Shown piece by piece: positions 52,790 through 61,763 of a stretch of DNA of 64,000 bases. Made by a program: the position numbers and the translations under genes. The first letter of the stretch is position 1; every line of letters begins with the position of its first letter. Origin of the DNA: Nocardia niigatensis NBRC 100131 (lineage in GTDB: Bacteria > Actinomycetota > Actinomycetes > Mycobacteriales > Mycobacteriaceae); the NCBI RefSeq assembly GCF_000308655.1, contig NZ_BAGC01000039.1, positions 62,001-126,000 on the forward strand, given 5' to 3'. The notes beneath the pieces are model-generated. The model saw nothing but the letters and a program-made list of their open reading frames with translations. It was not told the origin of the DNA and did no database searches.

Positions 52790-53266
52790 TCAGGTGGTCA
52801 CGCGTTCATAGAAGCTGCGGGTGTACTTCGAGGCGTTGGCCGGGGTGCCGGCCATCACATCGGCCACCGTCTGCGCGGACAGTTCACGCCGCCAGGCCAA
52901 TTCGGCGCGCCCTATCGCCCGGGCAATACCGCACGGCTCGGCGAACTCCGTGCGCGCCCGGGCGGCTCCGGCGCCGCGGCGGCGAATCTCGGTGCAGCGG
53001 AAGGCTTCCGTGCGACCTTCGACCGCGGCCACCACATCCATGAGCGTGATGCGGTCGGGTGTGCGGGCCAGCCGGTATCCCCCGCGCGCACCGGGGGTGG
53101 ATTCCAGAATCCCCTCACGCACCAGTGGTTGCAGCCGCTTCTTCAGATATTCGGGCGGCAGTTCGAAGATCTCGGCGAGGCGGGCGGTGGCGATGGGCGC
53201 GTGATCGTCGAGCCAGGCCAGCGCGATACAGCAGTGCAGTCCCCACTCGACGCCCTCACCCATCAT
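52790..53266 (-). CDS. Rrf2-family transcriptional regulator
   Basis: 158 residues. N-terminal winged helix (VEWGLHCCIALAWLDDHAPI, ATARLAEIFELPPEYLKKRLQP) with the Rrf2 wing GARGGYRLARTPDRITLMDVV. The C-terminal part has only two cysteines (RCTEI and EPCGIA), not the three-Cys cluster pattern of IscR/NsrR, so Fe-S binding is unlikely. Several start codons are adjacent (53263, 53266, 53269). It precedes the MFS gene on the same strand and is its likely regulator. Confidence 0.82.
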   Translation of the reverse strand: MMGEGVEWGLHCCIALAWLDDHAPIATARLAEIFELPPEYLKKRLQPLVREGILESTPGARGGYRLARTPDRITLMDVVAAVEGRTEAFRCTEIRRRGAGAARARTEFAEPCGIARAIGRAELAWRRELSAQTVADVMAGTPANASKYTRSFYERVTT

Positions 53267-53313
53267 CACGAATAGGGATAATACATGTCCCGGATACCCG
53301 GGCCAATCCCGAT

Positions 53314-55293
53314 TCAGCGGCTGATCCGACGGGCCTTCATACCGTTCGAGAGCGGCACCTCGGTCACCTTGCCGCCGGATTCGGCGTGCAGCATGCGGCC
53401 GCTGCCGGTGTAGATGCCCACGTCCGAGGGTCCACGCGGGCCGAACGAACCGAACACCAGGTCACCGGGCCGGGCATTGAGCAGCTGGACCTCCGCGCCC
53501 TGCTCCCACTGTTGTTCGGCCGTACGCGGCAGGCTGATGGTGCTGCCGCTGGCCGCGAACACCGCCGCCGCGGTGAAGCCCGCCTGATCGAAGCCGCCGT
53601 CACTGGGCCCACCGGGACCGCCGCCGCCGAATACGTAGGGCGTGCCGACCCATTGCTGCCCGGCCGTCACGATCTGCGCCCCGAGATCGGCGTTCTGATC
53701 GGCCTGGAACCGGCCCTCGCTGCCGAGGCTGCGGAAGCCGGGCTCGGCGGCCAGAATGCGCGCCACGTACGGCCGGGTCTCGGTATAGTGCCGCGAGATC
53801 TGGTTGGGCATGCCGCCGGAGGCGAGCACCGCGCCCTCACCGGCGTTGTAGGCGGCAACGGTGAGCGCGGTCAGGTCGCCGGACACCTTGCCCTCCGACA
53901 TCCAGCCCTCGATGGTCTTGGCGATGGCGCACATGTAGCGGCCCTGACCGATGATGGCGTCGGCCGGATCCAGCACGCTCGCATAGCCTTTGCCGTCGGC
54001 GTCGATGACGTACGGCTGCCCGTCGGGGGCGAGCGCCTTGGCGGTGCCGGGCATGAACTGGGCGATGCCCTGCGCGCCGTCCGGGGACACCGCGTCGGTG
54101 CGGAACCCGGATTCGGCCTGACCCTGCGCCGCCAGCAGCGAGGCGCCGATCTCCGGGCACAGCGAACCCGCACGGCGGTACCAGATCTCGAGTGCCGGCG
54201 GCACCTTGCCCGAGGCGAGATTGCCGCCGGGCGTGCCGAATCCGTTCTCGCAGTAGGGCGTACTGGGCGCGGGGATGGTGCCGCCGGCCAGCCACGGCAC
54301 GGGATCGACCTGGTGTCCGCCGGTGAGCCGCCCGCCCGGCACCAGCTCGAAATGCAGGTGCGGGCCGGAGGATTCGCCATTGCTGCCGACGTCGGCGATG
54401 TGCTGGCCCATCTGCACGACATCCCCGGTGTGCACGAAGATCCCGTTCTGGTACATGTGCCCGTACACGGTGGAGTACCGGCGGCCGCTGGCGTCGAGGG
54501 AGTCGATGACCACCCAGTCGCCGAACCCGGAGGCCGCGCCGGCGGCCACCACCAGACCGTCGGCGGCGGCGTAGATGGGCGTGCCCGCGGGGGCAGCCAG
54601 GTCGACGCCGAGGTGGGCGCCGCCGCGCGCGCCGAACACGTCGCTGACGGTGAATGCGCCTGCGGCGAGCGGATATTGGTGCCGTCCGGCCCCGATGAGG
54701 CCGCCGGCCTCGTTGACCGTGCCGGGCGCGGCCGCCATGGAGGCGTCGGCCGGCGCGAGCGCTGTGGAGGTGGAGGCGATGTCCTTGATGGTGACCTGGA
54801 CCCGGTCCAGGTGATTGCGGGCGACATTGCCGCGGTCGCCCAGTGGAGTCCACTCGATGCCGGCTGCCGCGCCCGGAGTCCAGCTGCGCTGCTTCCAGAT
54901 CAGGTAGTCGACCCGGAATGCGGCGGCGTTCTCCTGCAGGAACGAGACGATGGCGTCACCCTTGCCGGTGTCGGAGCCGACGATGAATTCCACCGAGCGC
55001 CCGGCCTTCAGGTCCGGGGAGGAGTCGTCGTTCGCCAGCCCGCGCATGTCCATCATGCCGAAGTGGGCCACCGTGCAGCGCAGTACGCGCAGGGCGCCCT
55101 CCTGCAGACCGGCCTCGACGGGCGAGCCGGTGGCGGGACAGTTGGGTTCGGTACGGGCCAAGGTAACGGCCGGAACCGTGGGTGTGCCCGGGCCGCAGCT
55201 GGTCTCGCTGGCGGGCAGGATGATGATGAGTACGAGCGTCAGCAGACCCAATACCAGGCCGACCGCCCCACCTACGAGGATTTTGGGCTTCAC
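53314..55293 (-). CDS. Peptidoglycan hydrolase: M23 peptidase, lytic transglycosylase and degenerate NlpC/P60 domains
   Basis: 659 residues. An N-terminal membrane segment (about 6-28) anchors the protein outside the cell. The M23 domain has the zinc ligands His227/Asp231 (HLGVD) and His312/His314 (PHLHF). The lytic transglycosylase domain has catalytic Glu394 (QAESGF), GIAQFMPGTA and AAYNAGEG. The C-terminal NlpC/P60-like domain lacks its catalytic residues: the usual FDCSG is FDQAG (Gln570) and the usual HVGIY is DVGIY (Asp624). Multi-domain hydrolases of this kind (VirB1-like) accompany Gram-positive type IV systems, so it is a candidate partner of the operon at 16.6-29.9 kb. Confidence 0.87.
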   Translation of the reverse strand: MKPKILVGGAVGLVLGLLTLVLIIILPASETSCGPGTPTVPAVTLARTEPNCPATGSPVEAGLQEGALRVLRCTVAHFGMMDMRGLANDDSSPDLKAGRSVEFIVGSDTGKGDAIVSFLQENAAAFRVDYLIWKQRSWTPGAAAGIEWTPLGDRGNVARNHLDRVQVTIKDIASTSTALAPADASMAAAPGTVNEAGGLIGAGRHQYPLAAGAFTVSDVFGARGGAHLGVDLAAPAGTPIYAAADGLVVAAGAASGFGDWVVIDSLDASGRRYSTVYGHMYQNGIFVHTGDVVQMGQHIADVGSNGESSGPHLHFELVPGGRLTGGHQVDPVPWLAGGTIPAPSTPYCENGFGTPGGNLASGKVPPALEIWYRRAGSLCPEIGASLLAAQGQAESGFRTDAVSPDGAQGIAQFMPGTAKALAPDGQPYVIDADGKGYASVLDPADAIIGQGRYMCAIAKTIEGWMSEGKVSGDLTALTVAAYNAGEGAVLASGGMPNQISRHYTETRPYVARILAAEPGFRSLGSEGRFQADQNADLGAQIVTAGQQWVGTPYVFGGGGPGGPSDGGFDQAGFTAAAVFAASGSTISLPRTAEQQWEQGAEVQLLNARPGDLVFGSFGPRGPSDVGIYTGSGRMLHAESGGKVTEVPLSNGMKARRISR

Positions 55294-55461
55294 GCCCGAA
55301 CGCTCCCGGCCGCCGCGGTGATCACCCGGACATCATGCCATGGCGGACACGCGGTTTCACGGACCAGCGCGTCTGTTTCAGTGCGCACCGCCCTCACCGG
55401 GGCGCCGCTGTTCCACCGGGCGCTGCTGTTTCAAAGGGCACACAGCGGGCATCCCAGACAT

Positions 55462-55752
55462 ATGCCGTACGTCGCCCGCAACGAAGTCCACGCCGCTCGA
55501 ATCATCAGCGGCGTCGGCACGCTGTTCGCCCTCATCGAGGGCGTTTACATCCTGATGCTGGTCCTCAACGCCGACCAGAGCAACAAGTTCTTCACGTTCA
55601 TCAAGGGGATTGCCGAACCTTTGGCACTGTTCTTCCCGGGGCTGTTCCACACCGGCACCCGGAACCTCGACATCGTCCTCGACTACGGCCTGGCCGCGGT
55701 CTTCTGGCTGGTCGTGACCGGTTTCATCGCACGGATGCTGGCGCGCTACTAG
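55462..55752 (+). CDS. Small membrane protein of unknown function
   Basis: 96 residues with two membrane segments (IISGVGTLFALIEGVYILMLVL and DYGLAAVFWLVVTGFIARML), both ends cytoplasmic if simple topology rules hold. The frame is open upstream as antisense of the hydrolase gene. The ATG at 55462 gives a compact protein, but a clear ribosome binding site is absent; a GTG at 55381 would add 27 residues without similarity. It is the only plus-strand gene between 45.3 and 63.3 kb. No family recognised. Confidence 0.6.
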   Translation: MPYVARNEVHAARIISGVGTLFALIEGVYILMLVLNADQSNKFFTFIKGIAEPLALFFPGLFHTGTRNLDIVLDYGLAAVFWLVVTGFIARMLARY

Positions 55753-55796
55753 CCCGGCCGCGAGCGCGCGCTGCGCTCGCGGCGGAGAGCTGACCG

Positions 55797-56369
55797 TCAG
55801 AGCTTGACGATGGAGGTCAGCGGGTAATCACCCTGGCGCTCACGGCCTTTGAGGAAGCCCAGCTCCAGCACGACCGCCGCCGCGGCCACCTCGGCCCCGG
55901 CCGCGATGAACAGTTCGGCCGCCGCCGACAGGGTGCCGCCGGTGGCGAGCACATCGTCGAGCAGCAGGACCTTGCGGCCCTTCAACTCGATGCCGTCGGC
56001 CGGGATCTCCAGTGCGGCCGAACCGTATTCGAGGGTGTACTCGCGGGAGAGGACCGGCGGCGGCAGCTTGCCCGCCTTGCGGACCGCGATCACACCGGTA
56101 CCGAGGGTGGCGGCCACGCCCGCGCCCAGCAGAAAGCCGCGCGCGTCCACGCCGGCCACCAGGTCGGCGTCGGGGGCGCAGGCGGCAAAGCAGTCCAGCA
56201 CCGCGCGGAAGCCCTCGGAGTCGGCGAACACCGGGGTCAGATCCGCGAAACGCACACCCGGCGTCGGGAAGTCGTCACGCCAGCGGGTCAGCCGCTGTAC
56301 CGCCGCCTCGGCCCGGGCGGCCCGCTCCCCCGCCACCTCGGCCGTCTCCAGCATCTCGTGCTTGCTCAT
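55797..56369 (-). CDS. apt: Adenine phosphoribosyltransferase
   Basis: 190 residues, type I phosphoribosyltransferase: DFPTPGVRFADLTPVFAD, VAGVDARGFLLGAGVA and the PRPP loop VLLLDDVLATGGT (135-147). It converts adenine and PRPP to AMP. In M. tuberculosis apt (Rv2584c) is directly adjacent to rel; here about 6 kb separates them. ATG 56369 has GAGGAG nine bases upstream. An in-frame start at 56393 is possible. Confidence 0.93.
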   Translation of the reverse strand: MSKHEMLETAEVAGERAARAEAAVQRLTRWRDDFPTPGVRFADLTPVFADSEGFRAVLDCFAACAPDADLVAGVDARGFLLGAGVAATLGTGVIAVRKAGKLPPPVLSREYTLEYGSAALEIPADGIELKGRKVLLLDDVLATGGTLSAAAELFIAAGAEVAAAAVVLELGFLKGRERQGDYPLTSIVKL

Positions 56370-56406
56370 CCGCACCCGCTCCTCATTCACCACGCCACCG
56401 CGGCTC

Positions 56407-58125
56407 TCACCGTTTCAGCACCCAGCGATCCATGTTCCAGCCCGCTCCCGCCTCGGTGGGGCTGGCGATGCCGTTCTCCATGCCGTCGCCGAACCCGATG
56501 GTGCGGGGGGCGGCGAACAGCGGAACCGACGGCATCTCGCTCCAGAGCAGGTTCTCCTGCTCGGTCAGCAGATTCAGCACCGTGCCCGAGTTGTCCTCGG
56601 CCGCAAGCTGATCCGCGATGGCATCGTAGCGGCCGTTGCCGAACCGGCCGAAATTCAGGCCCGCACCGGTACGCAGCGAGGCGATGGCGTCGGTTCCGGT
56701 CAGCGACCCCGACGGGCCCGGCATGCCGGCCGTGCCGCCCAGGATGGCGTCCACCTTGCCCTCGGTGAGCTGCGCGGCGGTGAAATCCGGTGCGCCCGCG
56801 TCGACCACGGTGATGCCCGCGGCCTTGCAGGCGTCGGCGATGGCGGTCACCGTGGCCGCGCGCCGCTCGTCCGGCTTGACGTAGCCGATGCGCACCGTCT
56901 GGTTCTGTACCCCCGACGACGCCGCGGCCTGGGTGGCGGTGGCGTCACCGCCCCGATACTTGTCACCCGCACCCGAGATCGACGGGTAGTACACCGAATC
57001 CTGTTGCACCGTGCGCGAATTCAACAGCCCGGCGCCCAGACCGAGCTTGACGTCGTAGCCCGGGTGCCCGAACTTGTCGAACAGCGCCTGCCGCGGCACG
57101 CACAGCGCGAAGGCCCGCCGCGCGTCCGCCGCCCCGAACACCCCGCCGGCACTCAGCACCAGCTGCTCGACCCCGCGGCCCGGCAGATTCTGCCTGCGGA
57201 ACCCGCCCAGACTCACGTCACCCAGCGATCCGGCGCCCACATCGAGCACGCCGATCGACTTGTCGGAGACCTTCGACTTCAGGTCGGAATGCCGGTCCCA
57301 CACCACGATCCGCGGCGTCCGCGGCTGATTGCCCCACCACTTCTCGTTCTTGACCAGCACCAGACCGTCCTTGTCACCGAACGAGTCGATCCGGTACGGC
57401 CCCGAGGACGGCAGCAGCGTCAGGTCCGCCTTGCCCGGGGTGAGCTTCCAGCCGTTGTTCCAGAAGTCGGCGATCCGCTCCAGGGTGGGCTGATCCCCGG
57501 TCTGCACCGGCGTCACCACGCTCGGGATCTTCACCTGCGTGGCGACCACGTGCGCGGGCATCAGCTCGGTGGCGTTGAAGAGCGTCTTCCACGCCGAATA
57601 GCGCTTGCCCGGCCGGAACACCACGGTGGCGTCCTTGGATCCCGGCTGGCAGTCAACCCGCTCGATATCGCGGTAGCCGTCAGTGCTCGCCGCGTCGAAC
57701 ATGGGCGCAGACCCGCCAGGACCGGCCTTGGTGAACCGTCCACTGCGGGCCGCCCAGGCCAGCACCAGATCGTCGCAAGAGGTCGCCACGCCGTCGGAGT
57801 AGACGCCCTCCGGCGCGAGCCGATACTGGATGGTCTGGGCGTCGCCGGGTACCTCCTTGGCGGTGCCGACATCGGTGTCGGCCACCGGCTGCCCGTCCGG
57901 GCCGGTGTAGAAGAACCCGGTCAGCACCCGCGAGAACACCGCGGCCGCACCGCTGTTGGCGCCCAGGGTGCTGCCGCCGTTGTAGCTGGCGACGACCGCG
58001 TCCACGCCGTACCCGATCGAAGGCACCTGGTTCTTGCTCGAGCACCCGGCCAGCGCGCCGGCGGCGAGAGCACCCGCCACCAGCGCGACGGTGGTCCGGC
58101 GCACGAACCCATGGTCTTGCTTCAC
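56407..58125 (-). CDS. Substrate-binding lipoprotein, family 5 (Rv2585c-like)
   Basis: 572 residues with a lipoprotein signal (RRTTVALVAGALAAGALAGC, LAGC lipobox, Cys about 28). The mature part has the two-lobed peptide/nickel binding fold (QYRLAPEGVYSDGVATSCDD, SSGPYRIDSFGDKDGLVLVK, KWWGNQPRTPRIVV). It corresponds to Rv2585c, always next to secF and apt in mycobacteria. No ABC permease is adjacent, so its substrate or partner is unclear. GTG 58125 is preceded by a G-run; the 99 codons upstream in the same frame overlap secF antisense and are not coding. Confidence 0.88.
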   Translation of the reverse strand: MKQDHGFVRRTTVALVAGALAAGALAGCSSKNQVPSIGYGVDAVVASYNGGSTLGANSGAAAVFSRVLTGFFYTGPDGQPVADTDVGTAKEVPGDAQTIQYRLAPEGVYSDGVATSCDDLVLAWAARSGRFTKAGPGGSAPMFDAASTDGYRDIERVDCQPGSKDATVVFRPGKRYSAWKTLFNATELMPAHVVATQVKIPSVVTPVQTGDQPTLERIADFWNNGWKLTPGKADLTLLPSSGPYRIDSFGDKDGLVLVKNEKWWGNQPRTPRIVVWDRHSDLKSKVSDKSIGVLDVGAGSLGDVSLGGFRRQNLPGRGVEQLVLSAGGVFGAADARRAFALCVPRQALFDKFGHPGYDVKLGLGAGLLNSRTVQQDSVYYPSISGAGDKYRGGDATATQAAASSGVQNQTVRIGYVKPDERRAATVTAIADACKAAGITVVDAGAPDFTAAQLTEGKVDAILGGTAGMPGPSGSLTGTDAIASLRTGAGLNFGRFGNGRYDAIADQLAAEDNSGTVLNLLTEQENLLWSEMPSVPLFAAPRTIGFGDGMENGIASPTEAGAGWNMDRWVLKR

Positions 58126-58144
58126 CGTCGCAACCCCCCTGCGC

Positions 58145-59377
58145 TCAGTGCCGTCGCTGCTGTCGTTTCCCACTCGGCCGGGCTCCGGGGCGCGGCGCCC
58201 CGGCATTCTGACTGCGCGGCGCGTGATCGCGTCCGAAACCATTGGCCGAGGCGTCGCCACGGCCCGCGGCGCCGGCCCGCTCGGCGGCCGCCGCGCCGAC
58301 CCGCGCCTTCGCGCCACCCGAGCGGCGGTTGAGCACCTTCTTGGTGTGCGCGGCCACCGGGCCCCAGGTCTCCTTGAGCGACACCAGCACCGGCACCGCG
58401 AAGAAGATGGACGAGTAGCCACCCACGATCATGCCGACCAACTGCACCAGCGCCAGGTCCTTGAGGGTGCCGACGCCCAGCAGCCACACCGCGATCACCA
58501 GCATGCCGATGATCGGCAGGATGCCGATGATGGTGGTGTTGATCGAGCGCATCAGCGTCTGGTTGGCCGCCAGGTTCGCCTTCTCCGCGTAGGTGTGCTT
58601 GGTCAGATGCAGCACGCCGCGGGTGTTCTCCTCGACCTTGTCGAAGACGACCACGTTGTCGTAGAGCACGTAGCCCAGAATCGTGAGCAGACCGATGACC
58701 GCCGCCGGCGTCACCTCGAAACCGACCAGCGAGTAGATGCCCGCGGTCACGATCAGGTTGAAGAACAGCGAGGCGATGGCCGCGATCGACATATCGCGTT
58801 CGAAGCGAATCGCGATGTACAGCATGGTCAATCCGACGAAGACCACCAGCGCCAGCAGCGCCTTCTTGGTGACCTCGCCGCCCCAGGTCTCACTGATCTC
58901 CGCGATGCTGATGGCATTGCGGTTGGCCTGGCCGTTGGAGTCCTTCGGCTGGAAAGTGTCGAACAGCGCGGTCTGCAGCTTGTCGGCCTGCTCGACATTC
59001 AGCGTGTCGGAACGGATCTGGATGGTCGCCGAGGACCCCGAACCCACCTTCTGCACGGTCACCGGATCGTGGCCGAGGGCGGAACGGTAGACGTCCTCGA
59101 CCTTCGAGGTGGTGACGCTGTCCGAGGCGGGCAACTGGATCCGCGAGCCGCCCGCGAAATCGATGCCCAGTGTGAAGCCCTTGATTCCGATGCTGGCGAT
59201 GGCGATCGCGATCAGCGCGGCCGCGATGCCGTAGAACAGCTTGCGCTTGCCGACGATCTCGAAGCCGCCGGTACCGGTGTAGAGCCGCTCGAACAGGCTG
59301 TGCTGCTTGCCCGAGGGCACCGACTCGTAGTCGAGTTCGGAATCGGAGTCGACGACGACGGGAGAGGACTTGGCCAT
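58145..59377 (-). CDS. secF: Protein translocase subunit SecF
   Basis: 410 residues. Six membrane segments with the SecF signature GIDFAGGSRIQL after the first, and the conserved FERDMSIAAIASLFFNLIVTAG and GYVLYDNVVVFDKVEEN regions. It works with SecD and YajC to use the proton gradient during late export through SecYEG. The C-terminus after residue 340 is basic and disordered. ATG 59377 has GGAGG seven bases upstream; a GTG at 59383 overlapping the secD stop is possible. Confidence 0.95.
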   Translation of the reverse strand: MAKSSPVVVDSDSELDYESVPSGKQHSLFERLYTGTGGFEIVGKRKLFYGIAAALIAIAIASIGIKGFTLGIDFAGGSRIQLPASDSVTTSKVEDVYRSALGHDPVTVQKVGSGSSATIQIRSDTLNVEQADKLQTALFDTFQPKDSNGQANRNAISIAEISETWGGEVTKKALLALVVFVGLTMLYIAIRFERDMSIAAIASLFFNLIVTAGIYSLVGFEVTPAAVIGLLTILGYVLYDNVVVFDKVEENTRGVLHLTKHTYAEKANLAANQTLMRSINTTIIGILPIIGMLVIAVWLLGVGTLKDLALVQLVGMIVGGYSSIFFAVPVLVSLKETWGPVAAHTKKVLNRRSGGAKARVGAAAAERAGAAGRGDASANGFGRDHAPRSQNAGAPRPGARPSGKRQQRRH

Positions 59378-59379
59378 GA

Positions 59380-61083
59380 TCACGCCTCCTTCACCAGGAC
59401 GCCGGCCGTCGCCTTGCGTTCCTGTGCAAGCTCTGCAATAGCGCCCAGGCCGTTCACCGACGGCTTCGCCCAGAACGGCGAGCGCGAGACCAGCATCATC
59501 AGCGGCGCGGTCACCAGGTACAGCACGATGACGTCGAGCACGGTGGTCAGACCGAGGGTGAAGGCGAAGCCCTTCACCTGCCCCGCGGCCAGCAGGTACA
59601 GCACCGCGGAGGCGATGAGCGACACCGTCTTACCCGAGAGGTTGGTGCGCTGCGCGCGCTGCCAGCCGCGCGGCACCGCCGACCGGAAACTGCGGCCCTC
59701 GCGCATCTGGTCCTTGATGCGTTCGAAGAAGACCACGAACGAGTCCGCTGTCATACCGATACCGATGATCAGACCCGCGATACCGGCCAGGTCGAGGGTG
59801 AACCCGATCCACCTGCCCAGCAGCACGATCAGCGCGTACACCGCCACACCCGCCGCGAGCAGCGAGAAACCCGCCAGGAAGCCGAGCATGCGGTAGTAGA
59901 GCAGGCAGTACAGCAGCACCGCCGCCAGGCCGATGGCGCCGGCGATCAGACCCGCGCGCAGCGAGGACATGCCCAGCGTCGCGGACACGGTCTCGGCCTC
60001 GGAGGTGCCGAACGACAGCGGCAGCGAACCGTACTTCAGGGTGTTCGCCAGTTCCTTGGAGGACTTGGAGTTGATGCCCGGACCCGAGATCGCGGTGCTA
60101 CCGGAGAACTGGCCGCCCTCCTTGATCACCGGCGCGGAGACCACGCGGGAGTCCAGGGTGAAGGCGATCTGCTTGCCGACGTACTTGTTGGTGAGGTTGC
60201 CCCACTGGTCGGTGCCGCTCGACTTGAACTGCAGGCTGACCACCCACTGGCCCTGCTGCAGCACGCCGGAGGCGTCCTTGATCTCCTGGCCGTCCATCAC
60301 GCTCTTGTCGAGCAGGTACACGGTGGTGCCGTCGGTGCCGCAGGTGACCAGCGGCAGGTTCGGATCGTCGTTGCCCTGCAACGGATCCGGCTTCGTGCAG
60401 TCCAGCGTGGCCATGGCCTGCAGCTGGGCGGTCTGGTCGGTGCTCTGGCGGGCCGCCTTCGCGGCCGCGATCTCCGCGGCGGTGGTCTGCTGCGGCGCGC
60501 CCGGCTTCGCCGGGGTCGACGGCGGCGCGGACGGGGTGGTCGGGGCCTGCGCCGGGAACACCCGGTTCTGCGGGGACTCGCCGGTGGTGGTCGGCGCGGG
60601 CGCCTCGCTGGTGGCGGGCGCGGTCTCGGCCGGCGTCGCGGCGCTCGGCTGCTGCTGCGCGGGGGTCTGCTGCGGCTGCTGCTGTGCCTGCTTGCCGCCC
60701 TGCGCGGGCGCGCTCTGCAGCACCGGGCGGAAGTACATCTTGGCGGTGGTCGCCAGCGTCTTCGCCTGTGCGCCATCCTCACCCGGGACGGTGATGACCA
60801 GGTTGTCGCCCTCGATGACGACCTCGGAGCCGGCCACGCCCAGGCCGTTCACGCGCTGCTCGATGATGTTCTGCGCCTGCTTCAGGCTGTCCTGGCTCGG
60901 CTTGCCGCCATCCGGGGTGCGGGGCGTCAGGGTGACGCGGGTGCCGCCCTGCAGATCGATACCGAGTTTCGGCGTGTGGTGCTGATCCCCGGTGAAGAAG
61001 ATCAGCCCGAACATCAGAGCCACCAGCGCGGCGTAGATGCCGAGCAGGCGCAACGGGTGCACCGTTCCCTGAGAAGGTGGCAC
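59380..61083 (-). CDS. secD: Protein translocase subunit SecD
   Basis: 567 residues. First membrane segment, then KLGIDLQGGTRVTLTP, a large external P1 domain, and five C-terminal membrane segments with GMTADSFVVFFERIKDQMREG. A Pro/Gln/Ala/Thr-rich insert (about 130-205) lies in the external region, longer than in enterobacterial SecD but common in mycolata. GTG 61083 has AGGAGA ten bases upstream. secF starts directly after its stop. Confidence 0.95.
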   Translation of the reverse strand: MPPSQGTVHPLRLLGIYAALVALMFGLIFFTGDQHHTPKLGIDLQGGTRVTLTPRTPDGGKPSQDSLKQAQNIIEQRVNGLGVAGSEVVIEGDNLVITVPGEDGAQAKTLATTAKMYFRPVLQSAPAQGGKQAQQQPQQTPAQQQPSAATPAETAPATSEAPAPTTTGESPQNRVFPAQAPTTPSAPPSTPAKPGAPQQTTAAEIAAAKAARQSTDQTAQLQAMATLDCTKPDPLQGNDDPNLPLVTCGTDGTTVYLLDKSVMDGQEIKDASGVLQQGQWVVSLQFKSSGTDQWGNLTNKYVGKQIAFTLDSRVVSAPVIKEGGQFSGSTAISGPGINSKSSKELANTLKYGSLPLSFGTSEAETVSATLGMSSLRAGLIAGAIGLAAVLLYCLLYYRMLGFLAGFSLLAAGVAVYALIVLLGRWIGFTLDLAGIAGLIIGIGMTADSFVVFFERIKDQMREGRSFRSAVPRGWQRAQRTNLSGKTVSLIASAVLYLLAAGQVKGFAFTLGLTTVLDVIVLYLVTAPLMMLVSRSPFWAKPSVNGLGAIAELAQERKATAGVLVKEA

Positions 61084-61185
61084 AGTACTTATCTCCTAGG
61101 CGGATTCGAAGGTGGAACGAGCGGGGCACACACCGCAGCGCCACCGGCCGCCGGGAATCCGGTGCGGCCGATGGCGCGGAGTATG

Positions 61186-61584
61186 TCAGTCCTTGGTCAG
61201 CCGAGGCGCGTCGGCGGCGGCTTCCGGGGCGGCGACGTGATCGTCGGCGACGCCGTTCGAAGACGCGGCCGCGGTGTCGGTCGGCAACGCGGCTTCGGTG
61301 CTCTCTGCAGTGGTGTCCTCGGTGGCGTCGTCGTCATTGCGCACCTCGCGGATCGACTGCCGCAGCCAGGTGGTGACGACTTCCTCGGCGATCTCCAGAT
61401 CGACGCTGGTGTCATCGAGCTCGACCACGGTGCCGAAGAGCCCCGACGTGGTGACGACCCGGTCGCCGACCTTCAGGCTGTCCTGCATCTCGGTGACCTT
61501 CGACATCTCCCGCTTCTGACGGCGGACACCGAGGAACATCGGGATGAGCAGGGCAACCAGCAGCAGCGGCAGCAGAAGGTCCAT
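61186..61584 (-). CDS. yajC: Preprotein translocase subunit YajC
   Basis: 132 residues. A single N-terminal membrane segment (LLLPLLLVALLIPMFLGVRRQKRE) is followed by the conserved LKVGDRVVTTSGLFGTVVELDD, and an acidic Ala/Asp/Glu-rich tail. Associates with SecDF. It is the first gene of the yajC-secD-secF unit, about 100 bases upstream of secD. Confidence 0.92.
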   Translation of the reverse strand: MDLLLPLLLVALLIPMFLGVRRQKREMSKVTEMQDSLKVGDRVVTTSGLFGTVVELDDTSVDLEIAEEVVTTWLRQSIREVRNDDDATEDTTAESTEAALPTDTAAASSNGVADDHVAAPEAAADAPRLTKD

Positions 61585-61763
61585 CGTCGAAGTCAGCCCC
61601 TAGTAAGTGGTCGGTTGGGTGCGTTTCCCACACAGTCTGCCAGTAATCCCTGAGAGAACGCGCGGCGACCTGTTCTAGAGTTCACGCCCGTTCGCGCAGG
61701 GCTGATTCACCCATTCGCCCAGCTGCGCGGTCGGCAGCCGACTTTGCCGACCGCGCAGTCCAC

